From Oscillospiraceae bacterium (GTDB taxonomy: Bacteria; Bacillota; Clostridia; Oscillospirales; Oscillospiraceae), in NCBI GenBank assembly GCA_022793095.1, contig JAAWCD010000044.1:1-48518 (forward strand): a DNA stretch of 48,518 bases, written 5' to 3'. The stretch's first letter is position 1, and every line of letters starts with the position of its first letter. The translations under genes and the position numbers were made by a program. Positions 24,138-33,172 of the stretch are shown here, one piece after another. Below the pieces are notes generated by a model. That model ran no database searches and was not told the DNA's origin. It saw only the letters and a list, made by a program, of their open reading frames with translations.

Positions 24138-24674
24138 TTATCTCCGGCTCTCCCATTCGCTCCGGCGCAGCAGGGAGAAATGTTCCAGCCGCCGTTCCCC
24201 CATCAGGGGAACATCCACCCATTGGGGCTCTCCCCAGGGCTGGAAGCCCAGTTTCTCCTGGACTCTCCGGGACTGCTCATTGCCGTCGAAGTAGCCGCAC
24301 CAGACGTGGTCCAGGTCCAGCTCCTCAAAGGCAAGCCGCAGCACCGCTCCCATGGCCTCCGGAACCAGTCCCTGGCCCCAGTAAGCGGGGTGGAGGACAT
24401 AGCCGATTTCGTCGTCCTTGCCGGGCAGCCAGTCCCGGTGCCGGTCCACCAGGCCGCCGGAGCCGATCACTTTCCCCGATGCCTTCTCCACAATGGCAAA
24501 GTCGTACTGGGCGTCAAAGCACTTGCGGATGATCTCCAGACTTTTTTCTGCGCTCTCATGGACGGGCCAGCCCGCCCGGGGACCCACACGGGGGTCCCTG
24601 GCGTAATCGTATAAATCCGCTGCGTCGTCCTCTGTAAAGGGACGGAGCAGCAGCCGTTTTGTTTGCAGTTCCAT
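24138..24674 (-). CDS. GNAT-family N-acetyltransferase, RimJ/RimL-like
   Basis: 178 residues. The start is MELQTKRLLLRPFTEDDAAD, typical of the Acetyltransf_3 subgroup. The acetyl-CoA-binding motif appears as GYVLHPAYWGQGLVPEAMGA, followed by the DHVWCGYFDGNEQSRRVQEK helix and KLGF. Relatives acetylate ribosomal proteins, aminoglycosides or small metabolites; the substrate cannot be told. It is one base from the 68-codon gene upstream, so it is coupled to the hflX operon. Confidence 0.92.
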   Translation of the reverse strand: MELQTKRLLLRPFTEDDAADLYDYARDPRVGPRAGWPVHESAEKSLEIIRKCFDAQYDFAIVEKASGKVIGSGGLVDRHRDWLPGKDDEIGYVLHPAYWGQGLVPEAMGAVLRLAFEELDLDHVWCGYFDGNEQSRRVQEKLGFQPWGEPQWVDVPLMGERRLEHFSLLRRSEWESRR

Positions 24675-24675
24675 A

Positions 24676-24882
24676 CTATTCTTCCTTTTCCGTTATCTCC
24701 CGCTCAATGAGCCGGACGGCCAGCTCAAACGCCTGGATTCTCCGCTTGGCCAGGGTAATCTGGGACTTGTACCGGGCGGGATTTTCCTTTGCCTCCAGGG
24801 TTTTCACGGTCTCCCTCAGCTTGTGAAGGGTGGAATCAATCTGCCGCTTGGCCTCCGTCAAATCCTCCATGGAAAACGCCAT
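24676..24882 (-). CDS. 68-residue helical protein downstream of hflX
   Basis: ATG at 24882 with GGGAGG upstream, starting three bases past the hflX stop. The product begins MAFSMEDLTEAKRQIDSTLH and is almost entirely two charged amphipathic helices (..KLRETVKTLEAKENPARYKS.. and ..RRIQAFELAVRLIEREI..), suggesting a helical hairpin or coiled coil. I do not recognise a family. Tight spacing on both sides makes it a real operon member. Confidence 0.75.
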   Translation of the reverse strand: MAFSMEDLTEAKRQIDSTLHKLRETVKTLEAKENPARYKSQITLAKRRIQAFELAVRLIEREITEKEE

Positions 24883-24884
24883 CC

Positions 24885-26189
24885 TCAGTCCTCCCAGAAT
24901 TCTTTGGGCGGCGTCCAGCCGCTGGTGATGAACGCTTTCATCTGCCCCAGCACCCTGGGCGTGCACACGGCGGTGATTTCAATGGATTCCGCGTATTCCA
25001 CCTGCTCCACCTTGGCTTCCCGGTACAGCTGGTCCAGCAGCCCGCCTTTGTCGTAGGGGAGGGCGAGCGTCACCCGGCGGGTGCCTGTGTCCAGCCGGGC
25101 CCCGATGGCCTCCAAAAGCTTGTCCAGCCCCTGGCCGGTCTTGGCGGAGATGGATACAATGTCTTCCCCATGCGGCCGGATATCCCCCACGTAGAGGTCC
25201 GACTTGTTGAACACATCAATCCGAGGTGTTTCCGCCGCGCCCAGCTCCACAATGAGCTGTTCCACCACGGCCGCCTGTTCCCGCCACTCCGGGTTAGAGG
25301 CGTCAATCACATGGAGCAGCAGGTCCGCGAAGGTCAGTTCCTCCAGGGTGGCCTTGAAGGCGTCCACGAGATGATGGGGCAGCTTGCGGATAAAGCCCAC
25401 CGTATCGGAGACGAGGGCGGTGCAGGTGTCGGAAATCTCCAGTGTCCGGGTGGTGGTGTCCAGGGTGTCGAAGAGCCGGTTGTTTGCGGGGATCTCCGCC
25501 CCGGTCAGCTTGTTGAGCAGGGTGGATTTTCCCGCGTTGGTGTAGCCCACGATGGCCACCACCGGCACCTCGTTCTTCTCCCGCCGCTCCCGCTGAACGC
25601 CCCGGATGCGGCGAACCTCCTTCAGCTCCTCCTCCAGCTTGGAGATCTTCCGGCGGATGTGCCGCCGGTCGGTCTCCAGCTGGGTTTCACCGGGGCCGCG
25701 GGTACCGATGGGCGACTTGCCGCCGGAGGCGGTCTGCCGCACCAGATGGCCCCACATGCCGGTCAGCCGGGGAAGCAGGTATTTATACTGAGCCAGCTCC
25801 ACCTGAAGCCGGCCTTCTCTGGTCTGGGCCCGCTGGGCGAAGATGTCGAGAATCAGGGCGGAACGGTCCATCACGGACACGCCCAGGTCTTCGGAAAGGG
25901 CCCGCTGCTGGGAGGGGGACAGGCTGTTGTCAAAGATGACCATGTCGGCTCCCTGGGCCTGTGCCAGCTGCCTGACCTCCTCCACCTTGCCTTCCCCGAT
26001 GAAGGTGCGGGCGTCGGGGGTGTCCTTGTTTTGCAGGACCACGCCCATGCACTCGCCTCCGGCGGTTTCCAGCAGGGCCTCCAGCTCCTCCAGGGTGGAG
26101 TCGCTGGCGTTTTCCTCCCGGGTCAGGCTGGCGGCGTTCAGCCCCACCAGCACTGCCCGGTTGATGTTCTCTTGTGTTGTATCGGTCAT
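24885..26189 (-). CDS. hflX: Ribosome-associated GTPase HflX
   Basis: 434 residues from ATG 26189 (GGAGG four bases upstream; the longer frame runs into the repeat). The N-terminal HflX domain has RTFIGEGKVEEVRQLA and VIFDNSLSPSQQRALSEDLG. The linker carries GTRGPGETQLETDRRHIRRKI. The G domain starts at GYTNAGKS (205-212), with DTVGF (G3) and NKSDLY (G4). The C-terminal YchF-like extension is short. HflX splits stalled 70S ribosomes under stress and is tied to antibiotic tolerance in Firmicutes. It heads a four-gene operon. Confidence 0.97.
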   Translation of the reverse strand: MTDTTQENINRAVLVGLNAASLTREENASDSTLEELEALLETAGGECMGVVLQNKDTPDARTFIGEGKVEEVRQLAQAQGADMVIFDNSLSPSQQRALSEDLGVSVMDRSALILDIFAQRAQTREGRLQVELAQYKYLLPRLTGMWGHLVRQTASGGKSPIGTRGPGETQLETDRRHIRRKISKLEEELKEVRRIRGVQRERREKNEVPVVAIVGYTNAGKSTLLNKLTGAEIPANNRLFDTLDTTTRTLEISDTCTALVSDTVGFIRKLPHHLVDAFKATLEELTFADLLLHVIDASNPEWREQAAVVEQLIVELGAAETPRIDVFNKSDLYVGDIRPHGEDIVSISAKTGQGLDKLLEAIGARLDTGTRRVTLALPYDKGGLLDQLYREAKVEQVEYAESIEITAVCTPRVLGQMKAFITSGWTPPKEFWED

Positions 26190-26213
26190 AAACCCTCCAT
26201 TTGTTTGTTTTTC

Positions 26214-26254
26214 CTTCTTTTTCTTGCAAGAACAAGGAAAAAGAACGTTAAACG
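26214..26254. repeat. Dispersed palindromic repeat, degenerate unit (copy 3)
   Basis: CTTCTTTTTCTTGCAAGAAC then AAGGAAAAAGAACGTTAAACG, immediately upstream of hflX. Hairpin partly degraded; AAAAAGAACGTTAAAC tail well kept. Confidence 0.65.
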
Positions 26255-26310
26255 GGCGCACATTTTAGCACAATGTTGACCCGAATAGCACAAAATTGAT
26301 GGCGTGAGGT

Positions 26311-26817
26311 TCAGTCTTTTTCAAGCATCTCCACAATTTCGCCAATATACATGCGGTGATAATCGCGCTCTGGATAACATTTTGTATCAATCCCCCCGTC
26401 CAGGAAATGGGTGGGATCCATGTCCTGCCAGTAGAGCTTCCGGCACACCAGCACCAGCTCCGCCTCCTCGAAGTAGGGGGCATTTCCGGCGGCATAGGCG
26501 GTGTGAAAACCGCAGGCTGCAATCTTATCCATATCCCGGCCGCTCTTGGAGCCGCAGAGGGCCAGCTGCTTCCGCCAGTTCTCCCCCAGAAAGGAGAGGG
26601 TAAAATAGTCCTCCCGCTCCACGAATTCATAGGTGTAGCGCTGGGGACGGATAAAAGCGGCGGCCACAGGTTTGCTCCACAGCACACCCAGCCCGCCCCA
26701 GCTGGCCGTCATGGTGTTGCAGCGCTCCCGGTTCCCGGCGGAAATCAGCATCCACTGATCTCCGATACGGGAAAAGACGTTTCCGCTCATGTCCTTCGGA
26801 TCAATATTCTTCCACAT
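26311..26817 (-). CDS. Flavin reductase-like FMN-binding split-barrel protein
   Basis: 168 residues from ATG 26817 (GGAGG upstream). The sequence begins MWKNIDPKDMSGNVFSRIGD and contains WMLISAGNRERCNTMTASWG, PQRYTYEFVEREDYFTLSFL and the GSKSGRDMDKIAACGFH segment, matching the flavin_reduct / FMN-binding split-barrel group found in anaerobes. Members bind FMN and pass electrons between NAD(P)H, flavin and partners; the exact role here is unknown. It looks to be a single gene. Confidence 0.88.
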   Translation of the reverse strand: MWKNIDPKDMSGNVFSRIGDQWMLISAGNRERCNTMTASWGGLGVLWSKPVAAAFIRPQRYTYEFVEREDYFTLSFLGENWRKQLALCGSKSGRDMDKIAACGFHTAYAAGNAPYFEEAELVLVCRKLYWQDMDPTHFLDGGIDTKCYPERDYHRMYIGEIVEMLEKD

Positions 26818-26955
26818 TTTAAAAACCTCCGTACACGCTTTCTTTTTCGTCTCCCGCCCAGAGAACGGGATTACAGATGGTAGAATCACGCTATTCTATG
26901 CGCGGCAGGGTGAATTCACACCCACCAATTTCGGAAAACAGCCGCCATGATGCAA

Positions 26956-26985
26956 AAGACCCGCATCGAAACCGATGCGGGTCTT
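26956..26985 (-). terminator. rpmE terminator
   Basis: AAGACCCGCATCG, AAAC loop, CGATGCGGGTCTT: a perfect 13-bp stem with TTTT following on the minus strand, 20 bases after the rpmE stop. Confidence 0.9.
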
Positions 26986-27004
26986 GCTTTCGAGTGTTTG
27001 AGCT

Positions 27005-27208
27005 TTAGTTGCCCAAGCCGTACTTCTTGTTGAAGCGGCTGACACGTCCGCCAGTATCCACCATCTTTTGCTTTCCGGTGAAAAAGGGGTGACATTTGGA
27101 GCAAACTTCAACCCGGATGTCCTTCTTCGTGGAGCCGGTCTCGATCACATTGCCGCAGGCGCAGCGGATGGTGGTCTGCTGATAATTGGGGTGCATTCCT
27201 GCCTTCAT
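27005..27208 (-). CDS. rpmE: 50S ribosomal protein L31 (zinc-binding type)
   Basis: 67 residues. Begins [20 protein letters not shown] and includes [25 protein letters not shown]. The cysteines at 16, 18, 36 and 39 make this the C+ form that holds zinc. Zinc-starved cells often swap to a C- paralogue, which is not seen here. It has its own promoter and terminator. The AGAGGTGAAC site precedes the ATG. Confidence 0.98.
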   Translation of the reverse strand: MKAGMHPNYQQTTIRCACGNVIETGSTKKDIRVEVCSKCHPFFTGKQKMVDTGGRVSRFNKKYGLGN

Positions 27209-27262
27209 TTATGTTCACCTCTTTCGGTTTTTAAAATCGTACTATCACGAATAGCATTTGAT

Positions 27263-27291
27263 ATGATACCATGTCTTTCGGAAAAATGCAA
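27263..27291 (-). promoter_or_regulatory. rpmE promoter
   Basis: Minus strand: TTGCAT (27286-27291), 17 bp, TATCAT (27263-27268), 55 bp before the start codon. Confidence 0.7.
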
Positions 27292-27319
27292 CTCTTTTTT
27301 TACGGAATTCCGTATTTTT

Positions 27320-28741
27320 TTAAGCCTTGTGCTCCCAGGCTCCGTTCAGCGCCTCGGGTTCCCCGCTGGACGCGCCCTCCGCCCCTTGGAGCAGGCGGCG
27401 CCTCTCCCAGCGGCCGCTGAAGAAGTAGAGGCTTCCCAGGAAAACGGAAATATACCCCGCCAGGGCGTTGCCCAGGTAGTAGCCATTGACGCCCCACTCC
27501 AGATACCGGCCAAAGAGCATGCTCAGGCCGATGCGGAAAATCACGCCGTCCAGCAGGGCGATTCCCAGATTCAGCGTGGTAAAGCCAATGCCGTTAATCA
27601 GGCCGTTGGTAGGCGCCATCAGAGCGAAGGAGAAGACCATCACACAGACAATGGACAAAAAGCCGGGCGCACAGGCCAGCACCTCCGGATTCCGGTCAAA
27701 GCAGGCGAAAATCTGCCGGGGAAACAGGAGAAACGCGGCAGAGCACACCGCCGCCGCGGCCAGACAGACGGCCCAGCAGATGAAAACAATGTTCTTCACC
27801 CGGTTCAGCTTGCCCGCGCCCATATTCTGGCCCACCATGGTGGCCGCCGCCGCCTGCATGGCTCCGGTGATGACCCCCACCACATGCTGAATCTTCTGGC
27901 CGATGCCCGCCACCGCCACCGCCACCAGCCCCAGAGCGTTGATCTGAGCGTTGACATAGAGCATGGAAATGGTAATGGCATTCTGCTGCAAGGCGATGGG
28001 AAGGCTGAGCTTCACCAGGGCCCGGGCCCGTTCCGGATGAATGGCGAAGCTGGAGAGCCGGAAGTCAAAGGCGAAATTCGCCCGGTTCTGGTACAGCAGC
28101 ACCACAGCGAACAGGAAGGAACAGGCTTGTCCCGCCACAGTGGCCAGGGCGGCGCCCTTGGCCTCCAGTCCCATCACCACGACAAACAGGTAATCCAGCA
28201 CCACATTGAGAACCGTGGCGATGAAGACGAACAGCAGCGGGTGCCGGGAATCCCCCATGCCCCGGAGGACGGCACACAGGGAGTTGTAGCCAAAGATGAA
28301 GAACATGCCCAGAGAGCACACGAAGAGGTAGTCCGCGGCCTGGTCCATAGCCTCCGCCGGGGTGTTGAGCAGCTGGAGCAGAGGCCGGCAGAAGGCACAG
28401 CCCACCACAGTGATGAGCAGGGCCATCAGGGTCAGGCTGGTGAAGAGGGTGCCAATGGTGGGACGGAGCTCCTCCCGCTCGCCGCGGCCCACCTGCTGGG
28501 AGATGTAGATTTGGCCGCCAGCGGCAAAGCCCATGCCCAGGGTGGCGAACAGCATGGTGAGCTGACTGCCCACGGAAACGGCGGCCAGGCCGGTGCTGCC
28601 CACCACCTGGCCTACAAACACCATGTCCACCAGGCTGTACACCAGCTGGAGCAGGTTTGCCAGCAGGAAGGGGAAGGAAAAATGAATGAGCTGACGGCTG
28701 ACGCTGCCCCGCGTCAGGTCTCGAATCAATGTCGTGTCCAA
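27320..28741 (-). CDS. MATE-family efflux transporter
   Basis: 473 residues, a full-length MATE protein with 12 hydrophobic segments. The first half has FPFLLANLLQLVYSLVDMVF and QVVGSTGLAAVSVGS; the second half has PTNGLINGIGFTTLNLGIAL. The start is a TTG at 28741 with AAAGGACG upstream inside the end of the previous gene. MATE carriers export cationic drugs or metabolites with sodium or protons. It is three bases behind the DUF1294 gene, so the two form an operon. Confidence 0.94.
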   Translation of the reverse strand: MDTTLIRDLTRGSVSRQLIHFSFPFLLANLLQLVYSLVDMVFVGQVVGSTGLAAVSVGSQLTMLFATLGMGFAAGGQIYISQQVGRGEREELRPTIGTLFTSLTLMALLITVVGCAFCRPLLQLLNTPAEAMDQAADYLFVCSLGMFFIFGYNSLCAVLRGMGDSRHPLLFVFIATVLNVVLDYLFVVVMGLEAKGAALATVAGQACSFLFAVVLLYQNRANFAFDFRLSSFAIHPERARALVKLSLPIALQQNAITISMLYVNAQINALGLVAVAVAGIGQKIQHVVGVITGAMQAAAATMVGQNMGAGKLNRVKNIVFICWAVCLAAAAVCSAAFLLFPRQIFACFDRNPEVLACAPGFLSIVCVMVFSFALMAPTNGLINGIGFTTLNLGIALLDGVIFRIGLSMLFGRYLEWGVNGYYLGNALAGYISVFLGSLYFFSGRWERRRLLQGAEGASSGEPEALNGAWEHKA

Positions 28742-28744
28742 AAA

Positions 28745-29026
28745 TCAACGTCCTTTCGATGCAAAAAAAATCAGCCAGGCCAGCAGTGCCGCTTGAGCCA
28801 GCAGAATGGCCGGCAGGCCATAGCGGAAATACCAGTGTTTGGTTTTGTGGCGGAAGAAAAACATGCCCAGCACCGCGCCGGGAGAGCCTCCCAGCAGAGC
28901 GGTGAGGAACAGGGTGCGTTCCGGGACCCGCCAGCCGTCCCGGCGGGCCTGCCGCTTATCCCAGCCCATCAGGACGAAGGAGGCCAGCGACAGGGCCAGC
29001 ACCCAGGAAATGAGTAATTGTTCCAT
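28745..29026 (-). CDS. DUF1294 small membrane protein
   Basis: 93 residues from ATG 29026 (AGAGGG upstream; the longer frame enters the repeat). Three hydrophobic segments are present, and the family pattern is MGWDKRQARRDGWRVPERTL, LGGSPGAVLGMFFFRHKTKH, KHWYFRYGLP. This is the DUF1294 family, whose function is unknown. It is translationally close to the MATE gene that follows and lies directly behind a full copy of the dispersed repeat. Confidence 0.92.
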   Translation of the reverse strand: MEQLLISWVLALSLASFVLMGWDKRQARRDGWRVPERTLFLTALLGGSPGAVLGMFFFRHKTKHWYFRYGLPAILLAQAALLAWLIFFASKGR

Positions 29027-29042
29027 AAATCCCTCTTTTTCT

Positions 29043-29210
29043 CTTCTTTTCTTGAAAGAAAAGAAGCAAAAGAACGTTAAACTTGCTCTATTTCGGCCAG
29101 TGCAAACACGCAGGGTCCAACCGGGCTGTCGAACCCCATCCTTTTTGCATAGCTGGCATGAAATACAGTTTAAAGTTCTTTTTGGTTCTTTTTCTTTCAA
29201 GAAAAAGAAC
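29043..29210. repeat. Dispersed palindromic repeat, full two-ended copy (copy 4)
   Basis: Left unit: CTTCTTTTCTTGAAAGAAAA plus GAAGCAAAAGAACGTTAAAC (29043-29082). Right unit, inverted: CAGTTTAAAGTTCTTTTTGG then TTCTTTTTCTTTCAAGAAAA (29166-29210). The roughly 83-bp middle is unrelated to other copies. The right end supplies the last codons (GSFS) and stop of the sigma-54 activator gene. Confidence 0.8.
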
Positions 29211-30600
29211 CCTCGTCCAACGCGCGCTTGGCGGTGATGCCGTACTTGTGCATTTTCCGGTACAGGGTGGTCCGGCCGATGCCCAGACGCCGGGCGGCTT
29301 CCGTCTGGTTGGACCCGCAGGCCCGCAGAGCGGATAAAATCGCCTCCCGCTCTGCCTCTTGAATGGAAGCCGGCTCCGGCTCCGCCGCAGGCCGCGCCTC
29401 CCCTTCGTCAGGAGGCGGCTCCGTGCCGTGAAGCACCTGCTTTACCCGCGCCCCGTCGATGATCTGCCCCGGCGCAATCAGCCCCAGCCGGGTCACAATG
29501 TTCCGCAGCTGCCGCACATTGCCCGGCCAGGCGTACTGTACCATTCGCTCCATGGCGTCCGGGGAAAAACGGATGGACATGCCCTCCTGGTCAATGAAAT
29601 GGGCCACCAGCCGGGGGATGTCACTGCGCCGCTCCCGCAGCGGCGGCACCGCGATTTCAATCGTGGACAGCCGGTAGTAGAGATCAGACCGGAATTCCTT
29701 CCGGACGCACTGGCGGGGCAGATTCGCGTTGGTGGAGGCGATTACGCGGGCGTTCATGGACAGCATGCGGGTGCCCCCCAGCCGCTCGAATTCCCGCTCC
29801 TCCAGCACCCGGAGCAGCTTGGACTGCATCCTCAGATCCATTTCCCCAATCTCGTCCAGCAGGATGGTGCCGCCCCCCGCCAGTTCAAACTTCCCCTTCT
29901 TGGAGGTTACCGCTCCAGTGAACGCGCCCTTCTCATGGCCGAACAGCTCCGATTCCAGCAGGTTGTCCGGAATCGCCGTGCAGTTCAGCTTCACATAGGG
30001 CGCCGAGGCCGCCGGATGGGCCGCCGCGTGAATGGCTCCCGCCAGAATCTCCTTGCCTGTCCCCGTCTCCCCGGTGATGAGCACCGGATAGGCCGAGGCC
30101 GCCGCCAGCCGGCACTGATCCAGCACCTCCCGCACCGAGGGGTGCTCCCCCACGTAATCATTGAAGGTATAGGCGGAGGAGGAGCGGCTCAGCGAGTTGT
30201 ACAGGCCGGTGTCCTCGCCGCCCAGCGCCGACAGCGCGTGCTTGAGCTTCTTTGAGTCATAGGACGTGAGCATGCCCATGGCTCCGATGCGCTCCTCCCC
30301 GTCATAGATGGGAATTTCATTGATAATGTGGTATTTTCCGTGCATCAGGGTGAGCCGCCCGGTCTCCGACACGCCCGTCTGAGCCACCCGGGCCAGGTGG
30401 GTGCTCGGGTCCAGCTCTGTGACCATATGCCCGACCGAGGTTTCGTCTGTCAATCCCAGATCCCGCAGCGTGGGCGCGGAATAGCGGATCAGCCGCCCCG
30501 CCGCGTCCACCAGGCCAGAGGCGGCAAAGCCCTTGTCCATCAGCTCGTCCAGAATACCGCCACGGGTGTAGAGCTCCGCCCTTGTCATATTGATGTGCAC
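29197..30600 (-). CDS. Sigma-54-dependent activator with PAS-like sensor and Fis-type DNA-binding domain
   Basis: 467 residues from GTG 30600 (GGGGGG seven bases upstream). An N-terminal PAS-like sensor (about 15-115, with DKGFAASGLVDAAGRLIRYS) is followed by the AAA+ domain (about 145-385) with Walker A GETGTGKE (177-184), the sigma-54-contacting loop GAFTGA (225-230) and Walker B region GGTILLDEIGEMD. The C-terminal Fis-type helix-turn-helix is QTEAARRLGIGRTTLYRKMH. Such RocR-like regulators switch on catabolic genes. No -24/-12 promoter was found nearby, so the target is unknown. The final GSFS and stop lie in the dispersed repeat. Confidence 0.94.
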   Translation of the reverse strand: MHINMTRAELYTRGGILDELMDKGFAASGLVDAAGRLIRYSAPTLRDLGLTDETSVGHMVTELDPSTHLARVAQTGVSETGRLTLMHGKYHIINEIPIYDGEERIGAMGMLTSYDSKKLKHALSALGGEDTGLYNSLSRSSSAYTFNDYVGEHPSVREVLDQCRLAAASAYPVLITGETGTGKEILAGAIHAAAHPAASAPYVKLNCTAIPDNLLESELFGHEKGAFTGAVTSKKGKFELAGGGTILLDEIGEMDLRMQSKLLRVLEEREFERLGGTRMLSMNARVIASTNANLPRQCVRKEFRSDLYYRLSTIEIAVPPLRERRSDIPRLVAHFIDQEGMSIRFSPDAMERMVQYAWPGNVRQLRNIVTRLGLIAPGQIIDGARVKQVLHGTEPPPDEGEARPAAEPEPASIQEAEREAILSALRACGSNQTEAARRLGIGRTTLYRKMHKYGITAKRALDEGSFS

Positions 30601-30689
30601 CGGCCATCCCCCCCTGTCTTCCCTTTAGTGTAACAAACAGCTTCCCTGCCGTCAATCCATTTTTTGCTGTGGACCTGGAAATATGAGAA

Positions 30690-30723
30690 GCCCCCCGTGA
30701 CCTTATATTCTGCCATGGGGGGC
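30690..30723 (-). terminator. feoB terminator
   Basis: GCCCCCC (30690-30696) and GGGGGGC (30717-30723) pair across a 20-base loop, 29 bases after the feoB stop. Confidence 0.6.
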
Positions 30724-30751
30724 CTAAAGTTCTTTTTTTCAAGGAGAAGCC

Positions 30752-32848
30752 TCATGCCAAGCCGAAGGCCCGGGCCAGGGCGGCGGTCAGGAAGCAGGCC
30801 AGCAATCCCGCCCCTGTGGGCAGCAGCAGCCCCGCCGCCGTCCACTTCCAGCTTCCGCTTTCCTTGCGGATGGTGAGGCAGGTGGTGGAGCAGGGCCAGT
30901 GGAACAGAGAAAACAGCATCGTACACACCGCGGTCAGCCAGGTCCACCCGTGGTCCACCAGCAGAGTGTGGAGCGCGCTCAAGTCGTTCAGCTCCGTCAG
31001 TGTTCCAGTGGACAGGTAGGCCATAATCACAATGGGCATGACAATCTCATTGGCGGGAAAGCCCAGCACGAAGGCCAGCAAAATCACGCCGTCCAGTCCC
31101 AGCAGCTGGGCAAAGGGGTCCAGAAATCCGGCGCAGAGACTGAGCACACTCACTCCATCCACGGTCACATTGGCCATCACCCAGATGAGCAGTCCCGCGG
31201 GCGCGGCCACCGCCGCCGCCCGGCCCAGCACGAACAGCGTGCGGTCCAGGATGGAGCGGACCAGCACCCGGCCAAACTGGGGCCTGCGGTAGGGGGGCAG
31301 CTCCAGGGCGAAGGAGGAGGGCTCCCCCTTTAAGAGCGTGGCCGACAGCAGCCGGGAGGTCAGGAAGGTCATCCCGATGCCCAGGACCACCAGCGCCACC
31401 AGCAGGACGGTACAGGCCAGCGTCCGGCCCGGTCCTCCGGAGGTCCCCACAAAAAACATGGTGAGAATGGCGATGAGGGTGGGAAACCGCCCGTTGCAGG
31501 GCACAAAGGAATTGGTCAGCATGGCGATGAGCCGTTCCCGAGGGGAGTCGATGATCCGGCAGCCCACCACTCCCGCCGCGTTGCAGCCAAAGCCCATGCA
31601 CATCGTCAGGGCTTGCTTTCCGCAGGCGTGGGCCTTTTGAAAGGCGTGGTCCAGCACAAAGGCCACTCGGGGCAGATACCCGAAATCCTCCAGCAGGGTG
31701 AACAATGGGAAAAAAATCGCCATGGGCGGCAGCATCACCGACACCACCCAGGCCAGCACCCGGTACACCCCCAGCACCAGGGCCCCGTGAAGCCAGTCCG
31801 GCACCCCCAGCGCCCCGCACCAGCCGGTCAGCACGTCCTGAAATCCGAACAGCAGCTCCGACAGCCACTGAGACGGGTAGTTTGCCCCTACGATGGTCAG
31901 CCAGAACACCGCCATTAGCAGAAAAAGCATGGCCGGAATTCCCGTCCAGCCGCGGATCAGCAGCCGGTCCAGCCGCCGGTCCCGGCGGTCCGGGTCTCCT
32001 GACTGCCGGACCACAGCGGCAGCCACCCGCGCCCCGTCCCGGACCAGAGCTTCCGCCAGCGCGGCGGTCACATCAACCCCCGCCAGCTCCTCCCGGCACC
32101 GATCCAGCTCCTCCGAAAGCTCTGGACAGTCCGCGGCGGAAAGGATTTCCGCCATCAGGGTCTCGTCTCCCTCCAGCAGCCGCAGCGCCGCCCAGCGGGG
32201 GTTCAGCCCGCAGTCCTCCAGCAGGTGGACGAGCCGGGATGCACAGTACTCCACCGGGGCCGGATAACGGACCTGCCGGGGCAGCGCCGGCCCCAATTCG
32301 GACACCGCGTCCATCAGCTCTGTCAAGCCCTGCCGCCGCCCAGCGGAACACCCAACCACCGGCACACCCAGTGCCCTGGAAAGGGCAGGCAGGTCTACTT
32401 GGATCCCCTTCCGCTCCGCCTCGTCCAGCAGGTTGACGCAGACCACGGTCGGAACGCCGGTTTCCAGCACCTGAAGGACCAGGTTCAGGTTCCGCTCCAG
32501 ACAGGTGGCGTCGCACACCGCCACCGCGCCGTCCACCCCGCCGAAGCAGAGGAAGTCCCGCGCGGTCCGCTCCTCCTCAGACCGGGACAGGAGGGAGTAG
32601 GTTCCCGGCAGATCGACAAGTAAGTAGCTCTGCCCATGGTGGACGCATCCGCCCTGGGCGTTGGTCACTGTTTTACCCGGCCAGTTGCCTGTATGCTGAT
32701 GCAGGCCTGTTAAGGCATTGAATACGGTGGACTTCCCCACATTGGGATTCCCCGCCAGGGCGATAAGCCGGTCATCTGGCCACCGGCGCCGGATCTCCAG
32801 TCCCGTGTCCGCCGCCCGCCCCCCGGTGGACGCGGCGGTCAGTCCCAT
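30752..32848 (-). CDS. feoB: Ferrous iron transporter FeoB
   Basis: 698 residues. The N-terminal G domain has G1 GNPNVGKST (33-41) and G3 DLPGTYSLLSRSEEE, with a G4-like position reading NLLDEAERKG. A helical GDI spacer (about 190-280) follows, then the membrane core with about eight segments, including the conserved MCMGFGCNAAGVVGCRII and NSFVPCNGRFPTLIAI gates. It imports Fe(II), vital for an anaerobe rich in Fe-S enzymes such as the reductase at 10491. The start overlaps feoA by ten bases. No FeoC follows. Confidence 0.97.
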   Translation of the reverse strand: MGLTAASTGGRAADTGLEIRRRWPDDRLIALAGNPNVGKSTVFNALTGLHQHTGNWPGKTVTNAQGGCVHHGQSYLLVDLPGTYSLLSRSEEERTARDFLCFGGVDGAVAVCDATCLERNLNLVLQVLETGVPTVVCVNLLDEAERKGIQVDLPALSRALGVPVVGCSAGRRQGLTELMDAVSELGPALPRQVRYPAPVEYCASRLVHLLEDCGLNPRWAALRLLEGDETLMAEILSAADCPELSEELDRCREELAGVDVTAALAEALVRDGARVAAAVVRQSGDPDRRDRRLDRLLIRGWTGIPAMLFLLMAVFWLTIVGANYPSQWLSELLFGFQDVLTGWCGALGVPDWLHGALVLGVYRVLAWVVSVMLPPMAIFFPLFTLLEDFGYLPRVAFVLDHAFQKAHACGKQALTMCMGFGCNAAGVVGCRIIDSPRERLIAMLTNSFVPCNGRFPTLIAILTMFFVGTSGGPGRTLACTVLLVALVVLGIGMTFLTSRLLSATLLKGEPSSFALELPPYRRPQFGRVLVRSILDRTLFVLGRAAAVAAPAGLLIWVMANVTVDGVSVLSLCAGFLDPFAQLLGLDGVILLAFVLGFPANEIVMPIVIMAYLSTGTLTELNDLSALHTLLVDHGWTWLTAVCTMLFSLFHWPCSTTCLTIRKESGSWKWTAAGLLLPTGAGLLACFLTAALARAFGLA

Positions 32849-33117
32849 ACCGCGGAGCCCGCCGGAACCGCACGGTCCGCTGCCCGCGCCGGTCCGGTGA
32901 CTACCTGGTTGGCGTCCGTCCGCCGCAGCGCCACCACAGCCCCCCGAATCAGATAGGCCGACGGATCGCCGGAGGGCGCCTTCTGTACGCAGGTCACCCA
33001 GGTCCCCTCCGTCAGCCCCAGGTCCAGCAGCCGCCGCCCCATGCCGCCGGAGGCCACTTGCTCCACCCGAGCGGTCTCGCCTTCCCGCAGGCCGCCCAGG
33101 AAATAGGTTTGTTTCAT
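32839..33117 (-). CDS. feoA: Ferrous iron transport protein FeoA
   Basis: 92 residues with an SH3-like fold: LGGLREGETARVEQVASGGM, RRLLDLGLTEGTWVTCVQKA, then the YLIRGAVVALRRTDA strand. The C-terminal 20 residues (GPARAADRAVPAGSAVWD) are an extra tail that overlaps the feoB start. FeoA is a cytoplasmic partner that supports FeoB transport. It is first gene of the feoAB operon, behind a promoter with a palindrome over its -35 and a large 5' hairpin, both possible iron-control elements. Confidence 0.95.
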   Translation of the reverse strand: MKQTYFLGGLREGETARVEQVASGGMGRRLLDLGLTEGTWVTCVQKAPSGDPSAYLIRGAVVALRRTDANQVVTGPARAADRAVPAGSAVWD

Positions 33118-33141
33118 ATCGGTTCGTCTCCTTACCCGTTC

Positions 33142-33171
33142 AAATAGGGTGGACGGCAGTCCGCCCTATTT
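33142..33171 (-). promoter_or_regulatory. 13-bp inverted repeat in the feoA leader
   Basis: AAATAGGGTGGAC (33142-33154), GGCA loop, GTCCGCCCTATTT (33159-33171); all pairs hold with one G-T wobble. It starts at about the expected transcription start and ends 24 bases before feoA. It could be an RNA leader hairpin or an operator. Confidence 0.55.
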
Positions 33172-33172
33172 C

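Noticed and set aside
29197..33117. The sigma-54 activator as regulator of feoAB
   Set aside because: No -24/-12 (TGGC-N-TTGC) promoter was found before feoA, which has a sigma-A-type promoter instead.
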